A stretch of 37,140 nt of DNA from Bacteroidota bacterium (lineage in GTDB: Bacteria > Bacteroidota > Bacteroidia > M30B66): positions 1 to 37,140 of the forward strand of contig CANHIS010000029.1 in NCBI GenBank assembly GCA_947460255.1, given 5' to 3'. Of this stretch, positions 25,598 through 36,000 are shown one piece after another. Made by a program: the position numbers and the translations under genes. How positions within the stretch are numbered: position 1 is the stretch's first letter; every line of letters begins with the position of its first letter. Below the pieces are notes generated by a model, which saw nothing but the letters and a program-made list of their open reading frames with translations, did not search any database and was not told where the DNA came from.

Positions 25598-28204
25598 ATG
25601 GCTATCAAGGCAAACAGACTAAAATCAGAAGGAACTGAGCCAGCACCTGATGCTGGAAAAAAGTCTGTAAATGGAGCGGATAAATCTGCAAAATCAGGCG
25701 TTCCTAAAACACCCTCAAGCAGTTTCTTAGATATTTTTCGTTCCGAAAGATTTGTAAGGATTACCGGTCTGTTTCTCCTGCTTTTTTCTTTGTTTCTCCT
25801 GTTTTCGTTCGTGTCTCACTTTTTTAATTGGCGTCACGATTTCGACAAGGTAAGCGATGTGCCTTGGTTCGATTTAATGTCCGACAACAAGTCGGAAGTT
25901 TCCAACAGAATGGGTGAAATTGGTGCATTGATGGCTTACTTTTTCATCCACCAATGGTTTGGAATTTCAGCACTGTTGATTCCATTTTACACATTTTTGG
26001 TTGCCTTTCGGATGTTCTTCAACATCACGTTGCTGCCTATGTGGAAGACATTCACATATTCTTTGTTTTCGCTCATTTTCGTTTCAGTAACCTGCGCGCT
26101 TCTTTTCAGCGAAGATTTAATGTATGGCGGATTTGGCTTTCACCTCTACGATTACATGCGTTCTATCATCGGCGTTCCAGGCGTTGTCTTGATTCTCGTT
26201 TTTTCGTTGATGGTATTTCTCATGTTGGCGTTCAATTTCAATTTCCGAATTCCTGAAAAATCAACAACTGATGTAGACCATTCTGTGGAGGAAACTCCTC
26301 AGGCTGCTGCCGGAAACAAACTGAGATCAGGCTTATTTGGTAGAAAGCAACAAGTTGATGAAATAGAAGAGACACTTGAAGAGGAGGATGATGATCTCGA
26401 AGAGGATATATCAGAGGAATCGCTGGAAGAAGAACCTTGGAGCGACGAAATTCCGCAAGCCATCGAACTTGTTACAACTGGGAAGGCGATTTCTTCTGCC
26501 GCTCATGCTGGAGCGATGCCAACGCTTGAAATAAACATGCCTGATCTTCCAGATGAGCCTGAGGAAGAGTTGATTGCGCCTTTTTCGAACGAACCGATTG
26601 CTCTTTCAGAACCCGTGCCACTCAGTGAGGAAGACAAGGAACGAATGAATCTCACCGAAGTTCTAGGTGAAAATCAAGAGTTCGATATCGCCGAGTATGA
26701 CCCGACTTTAGATTTATCTTCTTATCGATATCCAGAACCTGATTTGCTTGAAAATCATGGATCGAACAAGGCTAAAGTCGACAAGGCTGAACTTGAAGCC
26801 AACTCAAATCGAATTATCGAGACACTGAAAAGTTACAATATCGAAATTGCAAAAATCAGCGCCAGCGTTGGACCAACAGTTACTTTGTACGAAATTATTC
26901 CCGCTGCGGGAGTAAGAATTTCGAAAATTAAGAATCTCGAAGACGACATTGCATTGAGTTTATCGGCCTTAGGAATTCGTATCATCGCTCCAATGCCTGG
27001 AAAAGGTACCATCGGTATCGAAGTTCCTAACCAGAACCCCGAAATCGTGGCCATGAAAACCCTCATCATGAGTGAGAAATTCATGAACACCACGATGGAT
27101 CTTCCAGTGGCGCTCGGTAAAACAATCTCCAACGAAAACTTTGTAGCCGATCTTGCCAAAATGCCTCACTTGTTGATGGCTGGTGCAACCGGGCAAGGAA
27201 AATCGGTTGGTTTAAATGCCATCTTGGTTTCGCTGCTTTACAAAAAGCACCCGTCACAAATTAAGTTTGTGTTGGTCGATCCGAAAAAAGTTGAGCTCAC
27301 GCTTTTCAATAAAATCGAAAGGCACTTCTTGGCCAAGTTGCCTAATAATGAAGATGCAATTATCACAGATGTGAAAAAAGTGGTTTATACATTAAACTCT
27401 CTCTGTGTATTGATGGATCAACGTTATGAGCTGTTAAAAATGGCCATGGTTAGGAACATCAAAGAGTACAATGCAAAATTCCAAAGCCGAAAGCTTAATC
27501 CGAAACTCGGGCATCATTATATGCCATACATCGTGCTTGTGGTGGATGAATTTGCCGACTTAATTATGACTGCTGGTAAGGAAGTTGAGCTTCCCATAGC
27601 TCGTCTTGCGCAGTTGGCGCGTGCTATCGGAATTCACTTGATTATCGCCACCCAACGACCGTCGGTGAATATCATTACTGGAACAATCAAGGCAAATTTC
27701 CCAGCACGAATTGCATTCCGTGTAACTTCAAAAATCGATTCAAGAACTATTCTTGATTCTGGAGGAGCCGATCAGCTTATCGGTAGAGGCGATTTATTGT
27801 TCTCTACAGGGAGCGATTTGATTCGTTTACAATGCCCATTCGTAGATACACCAGAGGTGGATAAGATTTGCGATTTCATTGGAAATCAAAGAGGTTATCC
27901 ATCAGCATTCATCTTGCCTGAATACATCGATGAAAATGCCGATCCTGAGGAAGATTTTGATGTCGGAGACCGTGATTCTATGTTCGAAGATGCCGCAAAA
28001 ATTGTGGTAAATCATCAGCAAGGATCTGCTTCGTTGCTTCAACGGAAACTAAAGCTTGGATACAACCGAGCAGGAAGAATTATCGATCAGTTAGAAAAAG
28101 CAGGAATTATCGGTCCATTTGAAGGCAGCAAAGCAAGAAAAGTACTGTATAGCGATATTACTTCACTGGAACAATATTTGAAAGGACAGAATAACGATCT
28201 TTGA
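25598..28204 (+). CDS. ftsK: DNA translocase FtsK
   Basis: 868 residues. Four membrane segments lie between about residues 50 and 225, then a very acidic linker (about 240-300, many Glu and Asp). The FtsK/SpoIIIE motor has Walker A GATGQGKS at 529-536, Walker B VLVVDEFADL (D650, E651) and the conserved IATQRPSVNIITGTIKANFPARIAF. The C-terminal winged-helix gamma domain (about 800-865, QGSASLLQRKLKLGYNRAGRIIDQLE) recognises chromosomal orientation sequences. It pumps DNA through the closing septum and helps resolve chromosome dimers. The ATG at 25598 gives a Lys-rich cytoplasmic N-tail. The LolA-like gene follows after 4 bases. Confidence 0.96.
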   Translation: MAIKANRLKSEGTEPAPDAGKKSVNGADKSAKSGVPKTPSSSFLDIFRSERFVRITGLFLLLFSLFLLFSFVSHFFNWRHDFDKVSDVPWFDLMSDNKSEVSNRMGEIGALMAYFFIHQWFGISALLIPFYTFLVAFRMFFNITLLPMWKTFTYSLFSLIFVSVTCALLFSEDLMYGGFGFHLYDYMRSIIGVPGVVLILVFSLMVFLMLAFNFNFRIPEKSTTDVDHSVEETPQAAAGNKLRSGLFGRKQQVDEIEETLEEEDDDLEEDISEESLEEEPWSDEIPQAIELVTTGKAISSAAHAGAMPTLEINMPDLPDEPEEELIAPFSNEPIALSEPVPLSEEDKERMNLTEVLGENQEFDIAEYDPTLDLSSYRYPEPDLLENHGSNKAKVDKAELEANSNRIIETLKSYNIEIAKISASVGPTVTLYEIIPAAGVRISKIKNLEDDIALSLSALGIRIIAPMPGKGTIGIEVPNQNPEIVAMKTLIMSEKFMNTTMDLPVALGKTISNENFVADLAKMPHLLMAGATGQGKSVGLNAILVSLLYKKHPSQIKFVLVDPKKVELTLFNKIERHFLAKLPNNEDAIITDVKKVVYTLNSLCVLMDQRYELLKMAMVRNIKEYNAKFQSRKLNPKLGHHYMPYIVLVVDEFADLIMTAGKEVELPIARLAQLARAIGIHLIIATQRPSVNIITGTIKANFPARIAFRVTSKIDSRTILDSGGADQLIGRGDLLFSTGSDLIRLQCPFVDTPEVDKICDFIGNQRGYPSAFILPEYIDENADPEEDFDVGDRDSMFEDAAKIVVNHQQGSASLLQRKLKLGYNRAGRIIDQLEKAGIIGPFEGSKARKVLYSDITSLEQYLKGQNNDL

Positions 28205-28208
28205 TGCC

Positions 28209-28856
28209 ATGAAAAAAATACTCTTTTTCTTTTTACTTTCCGCTTTATCCTTCAGCACAATAAACGCACAACAGGATAAGAAAGCCAAGCAAATACTAGA
28301 TAAACTCAGCGCTAAAACCCGTTCTTACAGCGCTATTAAAACCGATTTCTCTTATTCTTTGGTGAACAAAGACAGAAAAATTAATAAGGTTCAAAATTGG
28401 AAACTCTGGTTAAAAGGAGACGCTTATCGCCTCGATATGGGCGACCAATTGTTGATTAGCGACGGCAAAGTGGTATGGAAGATCTTAAAGGCCGACAAAG
28501 AGGTTGAGATTAGTGATCCTACCTCAGGCGACGACGCTTTGAATCCTAAAAACGTTTTTACGATGTACGAGAAGGGATTCAAGAATAAATACATCAAAGA
28601 AGGGAAAGTTGGAACCAAGGCAGTGCACATCATCGAACTTTACCCGTTAGCGCCTAAAACGAAGGATTATAGCACAATCCGATTGTACATCGACAAGAAT
28701 CTGATTCAGGTAGTGAAATCGGAGATTATTGGAAACAACGGTAATCTTTATACTTACGACATTAAAAAGTTTACCGTTAACGAAACTACAGCATCAGGAT
28801 TTTTCTCTTTCAATAAGGCTGAGTTTCCTGGATTTGAAGTGAATGATCTTCGATAG
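28209..28856 (+). CDS. LolA-like outer membrane lipoprotein carrier
   Basis: 215 residues, with a signal peptide (MKKILFFFLLSALSFSTINAQ) and the LolA-family core: KAKQILDKLSAKTRSYSAIKTDFSYS, then strands such as LWLKGDAYRLDMGDQLLISDGKVVW and a C-terminal SFNKAEFPGFEVNDLR. The family carries lipoproteins through the periplasm from the inner to the outer membrane. It is joined to ftsK by a 4-base gap, an arrangement I recall in other Bacteroidota. Its terminator seems to lie inside the end of convergent hemF. Confidence 0.88.
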   Translation: MKKILFFFLLSALSFSTINAQQDKKAKQILDKLSAKTRSYSAIKTDFSYSLVNKDRKINKVQNWKLWLKGDAYRLDMGDQLLISDGKVVWKILKADKEVEISDPTSGDDALNPKNVFTMYEKGFKNKYIKEGKVGTKAVHIIELYPLAPKTKDYSTIRLYIDKNLIQVVKSEIIGNNGNLYTYDIKKFTVNETTASGFFSFNKAEFPGFEVNDLR

Positions 28857-28870
28857 TACGAGGATTTAAA

Positions 28871-29764
28871 TTAGGCCCATTCAAGCCCTTTCTTCAAAAG
28901 AGAAAGGGTTTTTTCTTCTTCAGATCCTGGTTCTGCCTTGAAGTCGTATTTCCAATTTGCTTCTGCAGGAAGACTCATTAAAATTGATTCAGTTCTTCCT
29001 CCCGTTTCTAGGCCAAACCGAGTACCACGGTCGTACACCAAATTAAACTCAACATATCTTCCTCTGCGTAACAATTGCCACTTTTTGTGTTGATCTGAAA
29101 AAGGTACATGCTGCAAATCATGCATAAACTTAGTGTAAACAGGTGCAAACGTTTTACCTACATCGAGCACAAAATCAAACAATTGTTCTTTTGATTTTCC
29201 ACGGCTCTCCTCGTTCATTCGATCAAAAAAGATTCCGCCAATACCACGGGTTTCTTCGCGGTGCTTGATGAAGAAGTAGTTATCTGCCCAAACCTTGAAC
29301 TCGGCATAATATGAAGGATCGTGTTTGTCGCAGGTTTGCTTGAGTGCTTGGTGGAAAGTTCTCGCTTGGTCTTCCTTTACATAATGCGGAGTTAAATCGA
29401 TACCTCCGCCAAACCAATAAGCCCCGCCATCCATTTCAAAATACCGAATGTTCATGTGGATAATTGGAACCATTGGATTGTTAGGATGCAAAACAATCGA
29501 GACGCCAGTTGCAAAAAAGTTTCCAGCCTCAACACCAAGAGATTTCGCGGCTTGGGCGTTCAATAAACCGCTCACGGCAGAGAAGTTCACGCCACCTTTT
29601 TCTAGTACGCTTCCGTTTTCTAAAACAGAAGTCAATCCGCCACCACCTTCTTCACGCTGCCAAGCATCGAATTGAAATTTTCCAGTGCCATCAGCCGTTT
29701 CTAAACTTGCAATAATTTCCAATTGAAGCTTTTTAAAGGCTTCCTCAATATGCGACTTTGTCAT
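28871..29764 (-). CDS. hemF: oxygen-dependent coproporphyrinogen III oxidase
   Basis: 297 residues, full length. Signature segments are present: NIRYFEM, YWFGGGIDLTPHY, GIGGIFFD and LLRRGRYVEFNLVYDRGTRFGLETGGRTESILMSLP. The enzyme uses O2 to decarboxylate two propionate groups of coproporphyrinogen III to give protoporphyrinogen IX for heme, so the organism can use oxygen. The gene starts 2 bases after the LysM protein gene and is last in the guaA-LysM-hemF run. Its final codons overlap the terminator of the opposite transcript. Confidence 0.97.
   Translation of the reverse strand: MTKSHIEEAFKKLQLEIIASLETADGTGKFQFDAWQREEGGGGLTSVLENGSVLEKGGVNFSAVSGLLNAQAAKSLGVEAGNFFATGVSIVLHPNNPMVPIIHMNIRYFEMDGGAYWFGGGIDLTPHYVKEDQARTFHQALKQTCDKHDPSYYAEFKVWADNYFFIKHREETRGIGGIFFDRMNEESRGKSKEQLFDFVLDVGKTFAPVYTKFMHDLQHVPFSDQHKKWQLLRRGRYVEFNLVYDRGTRFGLETGGRTESILMSLPAEANWKYDFKAEPGSEEEKTLSLLKKGLEWA
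28886..28914 (+). terminator. terminator of ftsK-lolA lying within the 3' end of hemF
   Basis: CCCTTTCT (28886-28893) pairs perfectly with AGAAAGGG (28901-28908) around a 7-base loop, followed by T6 (28909-28914). It starts 30 bases after the LolA stop. The same bases code for about residues 284-292 of HemF (KTLSLLKKG) on the other strand. Confidence 0.75.
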
Positions 29765-29766
29765 GG

Positions 29767-31383
29767 TTAATTGAGTTTCTTGGCCACGAAATCATTCAGT
29801 TGAAGAATGTTTACGTATCTGTTTTCTAGTCCATTTTCTTTGCCATTCCGCACAAAATTGTAACAAGAATTGATTCCACAGGCTAACGCCATTGTCTCCA
29901 AACAAGAGAGTGTAGGCTTTTCAAATCTGGTTAAAGCATCTACAAAAAACAAAGTTGCATCGAACCCCTGGAATGCATAGTTGGTTGGTTCGCCCTTGAA
30001 TTCATCTCTGAATTTTCTTTGAAACGATTTAGATGCAGGTGAAGTAAAGTCGGGTTTAGTTGGTGCTGCGTATGTGAAATTGAGGTTATTGAGGTGATCG
30101 AACTCGATATTTTCATATCCATTCCACTCGTTCAATCCAACCAAAGTGATTCTTTTTCCCAATCGATTACTGCTCAATTTGGCAATGGCATCAATCACCT
30201 GAACTTGCACAGATGTTGGGAAGATCAAGATGTTTTCGGTTGACTCATTTAAGTTGGATAGAATCTCGTTTACACCTGAAAAGACAACTTCTTTGAACCT
30301 TCCGTCGGCTAGATTGCCTTCATTCTTGAAGACTTCTGAAATCCAATTTGCAGCATCTTGGTCTTTTGCATTTGAATTTCTTATGAGCGTAAAAGTTGCT
30401 GCCTTTTTGTCTTTGAGTAAAAAACGACTCAGTTCTTCAAGCAACGTTTTTTGATCGGGAGTGATTTTAACTGCATTGGGTGAATTTTCGAGCAACGCGT
30501 CGCTTTGCGAAAATGGGGAAACAATCGGAATGCCTTCTTTATTTGCAAAGCTCGAAACTGTCTTAAAATCGGATGCATACAACGGCCCAATAATCAATTC
30601 TGATTCTTTAAAATCCGACTTTTCTATAATTTTTGAAATGGCAGAAGAGTCAGATTGCGTATCGAAAATTCTAGCATTGATGTTGAATCCCGCTTTTTTC
30701 AATGAGTCGAGGGCGATTTTGCAGCCGCTGTAAAACTCTAAACCAATCTTGCTTTTGGCATTTACTTCATCGCCTGAGGCAAAAAAGGGCAATAGAAAAG
30801 CCAATTTTAAAGAACGAGCGTCGCCTTTCTTTTTATCGGTGCATCTTGATTGATCAATTTCAGCAGCAGCTGGTGTGGTGGATTCTACCTTGTCTGGTTC
30901 TCCTTCTTTGTTGATTTGCTGTTCAGCTTTTTCTGGAATTTTGCCACCCGATTTTGGGTTGATCGTTAAAACAGTTCCAACCTTTAATCCGTTTCTTGCA
31001 TCTGGATTTTGTTGGAACAATTCTTCGGAAGAAAGACCATATTTTTTTCCAATACTGAACGCTGTTTCTCCTGTTTTAACAGTGTGCTCGAGACTGGATG
31101 TTCGCTTGATGGTTCCTTTAGGCTTCTCAACAAATCCCAAAGGAATTCTTACTATCATCCCAGTTTTAAGGCCGTTTACCAATTCTGGATTAATAGCTAT
31201 CAAACTATCTTGAGGTGTTTTCGCTTCTCTGGACAAAGAATACAAAGTTTGACCTTTGGTGATTTTTACATATTTCACCATCCTGCCATTCCACTCATAA
31301 GCCCTACTGGTGTCTTGCTGGGCGGTGGCTTGATCCAAATGAAGACCTAGAAAAGCGCACAAACAAATCAAGTATTTTATCAT
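29767..31383 (-). CDS. LysM / periplasmic ligand-binding fusion protein
   Basis: 538 residues from the ATG that overlaps the guaA stop by 4 bases; another ATG at 31389 is possible. A signal peptide ([22 protein letters not shown]) precedes two LysM domains (about 38-80 [19 protein letters not shown] and 100-146 [19 protein letters not shown]), a charged linker, and a type I periplasmic-binding fold (about 190-530; [39 protein letters not shown]). LysM binds peptidoglycan; the second part resembles branched-chain amino-acid receptors and LpoA-type regulators. No transporter genes are adjacent, so a wall-linked sensor or regulator is plausible but unproven. I recall this gene next to guaA in other Flavobacteriia. 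Confidence 0.88.
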   Translation of the reverse strand: MIKYLICLCAFLGLHLDQATAQQDTSRAYEWNGRMVKYVKITKGQTLYSLSREAKTPQDSLIAINPELVNGLKTGMIVRIPLGFVEKPKGTIKRTSSLEHTVKTGETAFSIGKKYGLSSEELFQQNPDARNGLKVGTVLTINPKSGGKIPEKAEQQINKEGEPDKVESTTPAAAEIDQSRCTDKKKGDARSLKLAFLLPFFASGDEVNAKSKIGLEFYSGCKIALDSLKKAGFNINARIFDTQSDSSAISKIIEKSDFKESELIIGPLYASDFKTVSSFANKEGIPIVSPFSQSDALLENSPNAVKITPDQKTLLEELSRFLLKDKKAATFTLIRNSNAKDQDAANWISEVFKNEGNLADGRFKEVVFSGVNEILSNLNESTENILIFPTSVQVQVIDAIAKLSSNRLGKRITLVGLNEWNGYENIEFDHLNNLNFTYAAPTKPDFTSPASKSFQRKFRDEFKGEPTNYAFQGFDATLFFVDALTRFEKPTLSCLETMALACGINSCYNFVRNGKENGLENRYVNILQLNDFVAKKLN

Positions 31384-32906
31384 TCCCATTCTATGGTTGC
31401 AGGTGGTTTAGAACTGATATCGAAAACTACTCGGTTGATGCCTTTGACTCTATTGATGATTTCATTTGAAATCTTCCCAAGTAAAGCATGTGGAAGGTGC
31501 GAAAAATCTGCTGTCATACCATCATGAGAGGTTACAGCGCGCAAGCATATTACATGTTCATAGGTACGTTCATCTCCCATCACACCAACACTTTTTACTG
31601 GTAGAAAGATTGCACCAGCCTGCCATACATTTTTATATTCTCCCGACTGTTTCAGATTGTCGATAAAAATAGCATCTGCTTCTTGAAGCATGCGAACCCT
31701 TTCAGGCGTAATGTCTCCCAGAATTCGAATTGCTAATCCTGGACCTGGAAAAGGATGTCGATTAAGTATCTCGGGCTTTAATCCCAAAGCCAAGCCAACT
31801 TTTCTCACCTCATCTTTGAAGAGAGATCTTAACGGCTCAACAATTTTAAGTTTCATGAAATCAGGAAGACCTCCAACATTGTGATGCGATTTGATGGTCG
31901 CTGAAGGGCCTTTTACCGAAATAGACTCGATAACATCAGGGTAAATTGTTCCTTGACCAAGCCATGAAACATTTTCAATTTTATGCGCCTCTTCATCGAA
32001 AACTTCAATAAATAAACGACCAATAGTTTTTCGTTTTTGTTCTGGATCTTCAACTCCTTTTAAGGCATCAAGGAACATTTTTCCGGCAGAAACTCCATGT
32101 ATTTGAAGGCCCATTTCGGTGTAGTCTCTCAAAACTTGTTCGTACTCGTTTTTTCTGAGCAAACCATTGTCTACAAATATGCAAAACAGCTGATTACCAA
32201 TTGCCTCGTGTAATAATAATGCAGCAACCGAAGAATCTACACCTCCACTCAAACCTAGCACAACTCGGTCTGTTCCGATAGTTTTTCTGAGTTGGTCTAT
32301 GGTTGAAATGATAAATGAGTCTGGAGTCCAATCTTGAACGCAGCCACAAATGTCGCAAACGAAATTTTGAAGCAGTTGTTTTCCATCCGTTGAATGGGTT
32401 ACTTCAGGATGAAACTGAATCCCGTAAACATGTTGTGCTTCATTTTCAAATGCAGCTACAGGGATATCTTCAGTGGCTGCAGAAATTGTATATCCTTTTG
32501 GAACAGATTGAATTGAATCGCCATGCGACATCCAAATTTGAGAGTTATTGGGCATGCCGTTTAAAAGGCGGCTTGAAGTTTTGGTTTGAAGGTGACTTCT
32601 GCCGTATTCACGGATTTGAGATCTCAATACCTCACCGCCAAATCGGTCTGCAATATATTGTGCTCCATAGCATACACCAAGGATGGGAAGTTTTCCTAGG
32701 AATGGATTTAAATCAATCTCTGGAGCGTCTGTTTCCTTTACTGAGTGAGGACTTCCTGAAAGAACGATTCCTTTTACAGAAGAATTTGGTATTGGAAAAT
32801 TGTTATATGGATGAATTTCACAATACACATTAAGTTCACGTATTCTTCTGGCAATCAGTTGAGTGTACTGTGATCCGAAGTCTAAGATCAATATGGTTTC
32901 CTGCAT
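31380..32906 (-). CDS. guaA: GMP synthase (glutamine-hydrolysing)
   Basis: 508 residues. The N-terminal glutamine amidotransferase has the catalytic C79 in GVCYGAQY, and the histidine-glutamate pair in QFHPEVTHS. The ATP pyrophosphatase domain has the PP-loop [15 protein letters not shown], and the C-terminal dimerisation domain ends in [11 protein letters not shown]. It converts XMP to GMP using ATP and glutamine-derived ammonia. The TTG at 32912 is in frame but lies in the promoter core, so the ATG at 32904-32906 is used. It is first in the guaA-LysM-hemF run; the next gene overlaps by ATGA. Confidence 0.97.
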   Translation of the reverse strand: MQETILILDFGSQYTQLIARRIRELNVYCEIHPYNNFPIPNSSVKGIVLSGSPHSVKETDAPEIDLNPFLGKLPILGVCYGAQYIADRFGGEVLRSQIREYGRSHLQTKTSSRLLNGMPNNSQIWMSHGDSIQSVPKGYTISAATEDIPVAAFENEAQHVYGIQFHPEVTHSTDGKQLLQNFVCDICGCVQDWTPDSFIISTIDQLRKTIGTDRVVLGLSGGVDSSVAALLLHEAIGNQLFCIFVDNGLLRKNEYEQVLRDYTEMGLQIHGVSAGKMFLDALKGVEDPEQKRKTIGRLFIEVFDEEAHKIENVSWLGQGTIYPDVIESISVKGPSATIKSHHNVGGLPDFMKLKIVEPLRSLFKDEVRKVGLALGLKPEILNRHPFPGPGLAIRILGDITPERVRMLQEADAIFIDNLKQSGEYKNVWQAGAIFLPVKSVGVMGDERTYEHVICLRAVTSHDGMTADFSHLPHALLGKISNEIINRVKGINRVVFDISSKPPATIEWE

Positions 32907-32909
32907 GTG

Positions 32910-32917
32910 CAAATATA
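32910..32917 (-). promoter_or_regulatory. -7 promoter core of guaA (TATATTTG)
   Basis: The minus strand reads TATATTTG, a perfect TAnnTTTG match, ending only 3 bases before the guaA ATG. No -33 TTG at 19-23 bases is seen. If used, the mRNA would start at or within the start codon. Confidence 0.45.
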
Positions 32918-32971
32918 ATCAGCTGTTCTGCTCTAAAACTTTTAATGACAATTAATTTACATAGGAAATTG

Positions 32972-33000
32972 TTGAAAATTTAACAGATCGGATAATTTCG
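32972..33000 (+). promoter_or_regulatory. possible promoter of the 1079-residue T9SS protein gene
   Basis: TTG at 32972-32974 is followed after 18 bases by TAATTTCG (32993-33000), one mismatch from TAnnTTTG. It lies 25 bases before the ATG. A second imperfect core, TTTCTTTG (33003-33010), is close by. Confidence 0.35.
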
Positions 33001-33025
33001 CATTTCTTTGCACGACTGTTATCAC

Positions 33026-36000
33026 ATGAAACGAATTTTACTTTCCTTGACAATGCTTGTTTTATTCACGCATTTGTCATTAGCACAATCAGTTACAATT
33101 TGTTTTGAAATAAACAGGATCTTGGTGGATGCTTGTCCTTCTGCTGAAGGATTAAACGAACAAGTATCATTTCAGGTTGGGCCAACGGCACTCAATGTAA
33201 CAGATTTGCAGGTTACATGGCCAAATGTTTCAAATTCATGGTCAGGTGTGTGCCAAGATGCTTCAACAGCAACCAAAGTTGCAGAACTGAATTCTACCGT
33301 TGGCTCTTGTGGTTTTATTCTTGAGCCTACAAATGGAATATTGCCCGCAAACAGTAAGGTTCTTCTTTTTACGAGTACGAACGCCGATATGAGCGGTTTG
33401 TCTTTTGCTGGATTAACAGATACGCTCTACGTGATTTTTCACTGTGGAGGAACTGTAGCTGGCAATTTTGCAAACTTCGGTACAGGTATCCGCACCTTAT
33501 CGATGAGTTTTACGAATCCGGCAGGATGTAGTGATGCTGTTTCTTATGATCGCGCATTGTTAGTAAATCAAGCAGGCCAGCCTGGAGCTTCCAATGGGGC
33601 AACTGTTTTATTTGATACTGATGGATCTGCAACTTACATTTCTGATGGTTGTAATCCATTTTCAAATCCGATTTCTGCAGCATGGACGAATCCCGGTGTT
33701 GTTTGTAATGATGCACAACCAATTGATTTATTCGAACTTGTAACGGGATCATTGGGTGGTGCTTTCTTTGGCAATGGAGTTGTGGATGGCTTTTTCAATC
33801 CAACTGGCCTTTCAGGCAATCAAGTAGTTTCTTATTTGGTTGGTTCGGGCGACTGCATAGTTGAATCTCAACAAACCATTTTCGTAAATTCTGGTGGAGA
33901 TCCAACTTGGGTTTCGCCTGGCTTACTTTGTGGGCAATCGGATCCGATCAATTTAAATTTATATGTAACTGGAACAACTGGTGGAACTTGGTCAGGAACT
34001 GGAATTGCAGGTCCGATTTTATTCCCCGATGGTATCAATGGTTTATTAACAATAACATACACTGTTGGAAACGGTAACTGCATAAGCTCTTTAACCCAAC
34101 AGTTAAACATTGTGAATTCTATTTCTGGTCCATCAATTAGCGGCGGTCCTAACTTTTGCAATGGATCTCAAACGCCTGCAGCATTAACCGCCACTGGATT
34201 ATCTGGAGCAACATACAATTGGTATTCAAATTCTAATCTCACAAATCTGTTGTTTACAGGGCCAGTTTTTAATCCTCCAGCTGGCGTAAATGCACTTTAT
34301 TACGCTACTCAATTCTTCGCAGGATGCAATGTGATTGCCACTCCGGTAAATGTTACTTTTTCAGATGCCCCATCAACACCAATTACCACAACCGAAATTA
34401 GCTACTGTCCGGGTTCACCGCTTCCACAACTTACCGCAACTTCATCTTCTACAATAACTTGGTACAACGACCAAGCTCTTACTCAGGTTATTGGTACAGG
34501 GAATAATTTTACACCTTTAGAAAGCCAAGCACCTAGTATTTTTGTTGTAGCAGGAACTGGGTCTTGCAGAAGTTCGGCGGTTCAAGTAAACTTAAATGGC
34601 CAACAATTGTCTGCTGCATGGAATGCTCCAACATCACTTTGTAGTTCGGTGGATCCAATCGATTTAACTTCACTTGTTACCGGTACTCAAGGTGGTTCGT
34701 GGTCAGGAACGGGTGTAACTGGAAGCACATTTAATCCTTCGGGTTTAAGCGGGGTGATTGTGATTTCATATACCGTAGGTATCGGTGGGTGCATTGTTGA
34801 ATCTCAGCAGAGTATTCAAGTTAACGTAGGTGGAGATCCACTATGGAATTCTCCTGGAGCACTTTGTAATGCTACAGAACCTATACAATTAAATACTTGG
34901 ATTGCAGGAACTCAAGGAGGAACTTGGTCTGGAACAGGCGTTGCTGGTTCTTTGCTTTTTCCTGACGGTTTAAACGGTCCCGTTTCAATCACCTATACAG
35001 TCGGAATCGGAGCATGTATTAGTGTTTTAACACAAACTGTGAATATAATTTCTGCAATAGCAGCGCCTTCAATCTCAGGATTAACGTCTTTTTGTGATGG
35101 ACAACAGCCAACGGCAATAGTTGCTGGAGTGTTGCCTGGTGCCGATGTGAGTTGGTATAGCGATGCTGCGTTGTCAAATTTGTTACAATCAGGAAATGGT
35201 TACATCCCAGCGCAGAACATCGACGCAACGTATTACGTAACGCAGAGTTTTCCTGGCTGTGCAAGTCTTCCAACTCCAGTAAACGTTTCATTCAACGATA
35301 CGCCCGACGCTCCCATTACTGACACTAGCATTGTTTATTGTGCCGGTCAACCGCTGCCTACTTTAACCGCTTCGTCTACAGGGACAATATCTTGGTTTAA
35401 TGACCTGAATTTAAGCCAACAAGTCGGAAGTGGATCTTCGTTGCAGCCCGACATTTCTGTATTGCCTGATTTGTTTGTTCAATCTTCAGAAGGAAATTGT
35501 CGAAGTGCTGCCACACGAATTCAATTCACAGAAGGTGCTTTGGTAGACGCCGAAATTCTTACTAATTCACCGCTTGTTGTGTGCGATTTTGAACCTGTTG
35601 TTTTAACTACTGATGAAACTCAAGGAATTTTATGGTCAACTGGTGAAACAACGTCAACCATCACTATTAATTCAGTTGGAAGCTATACGTTAACGATTAC
35701 AGGTGCCTGCAATGTTGATTCAGACCAACTTACGTTTATTGATAATGGCGTTATAGCTGATTTTAATTTATCAAGCGACAATGGTTTGGCTCCTCTTTCT
35801 GTTGTGGCTGTTAACACTAGCTTGAATGCAGATCAGTCGGTGTTTTATTTAGACGGCGAAATAAATGAAGTAGTTTCTGGCAGTCCATTTGTTTTAGGCA
35901 TTGAAGGTGAGTATGTCGTTAAATTGGTTTCAACAAACAATGAAGGTTGCTCAGATTCTCTATCTAGAACTGTTACTGTAATTTCCGGAAATTTGGTTGT

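Noticed and set aside
33008-33025. TTG as start of the second T9SS protein
   Set aside because: It adds MHDCYH before a perfect signal peptide that begins at the ATG at 33026. The same reasoning removed TTG starts at 10564, 16513 and 32912, where an ATG follows immediately.
33677-35529. CRISPR-like or mobile-element origin for the repeats in this region
   Set aside because: The repeats are in-frame protein modules inside one long gene, with no short identical repeats and unique spacers, and no cas or transposase genes nearby.
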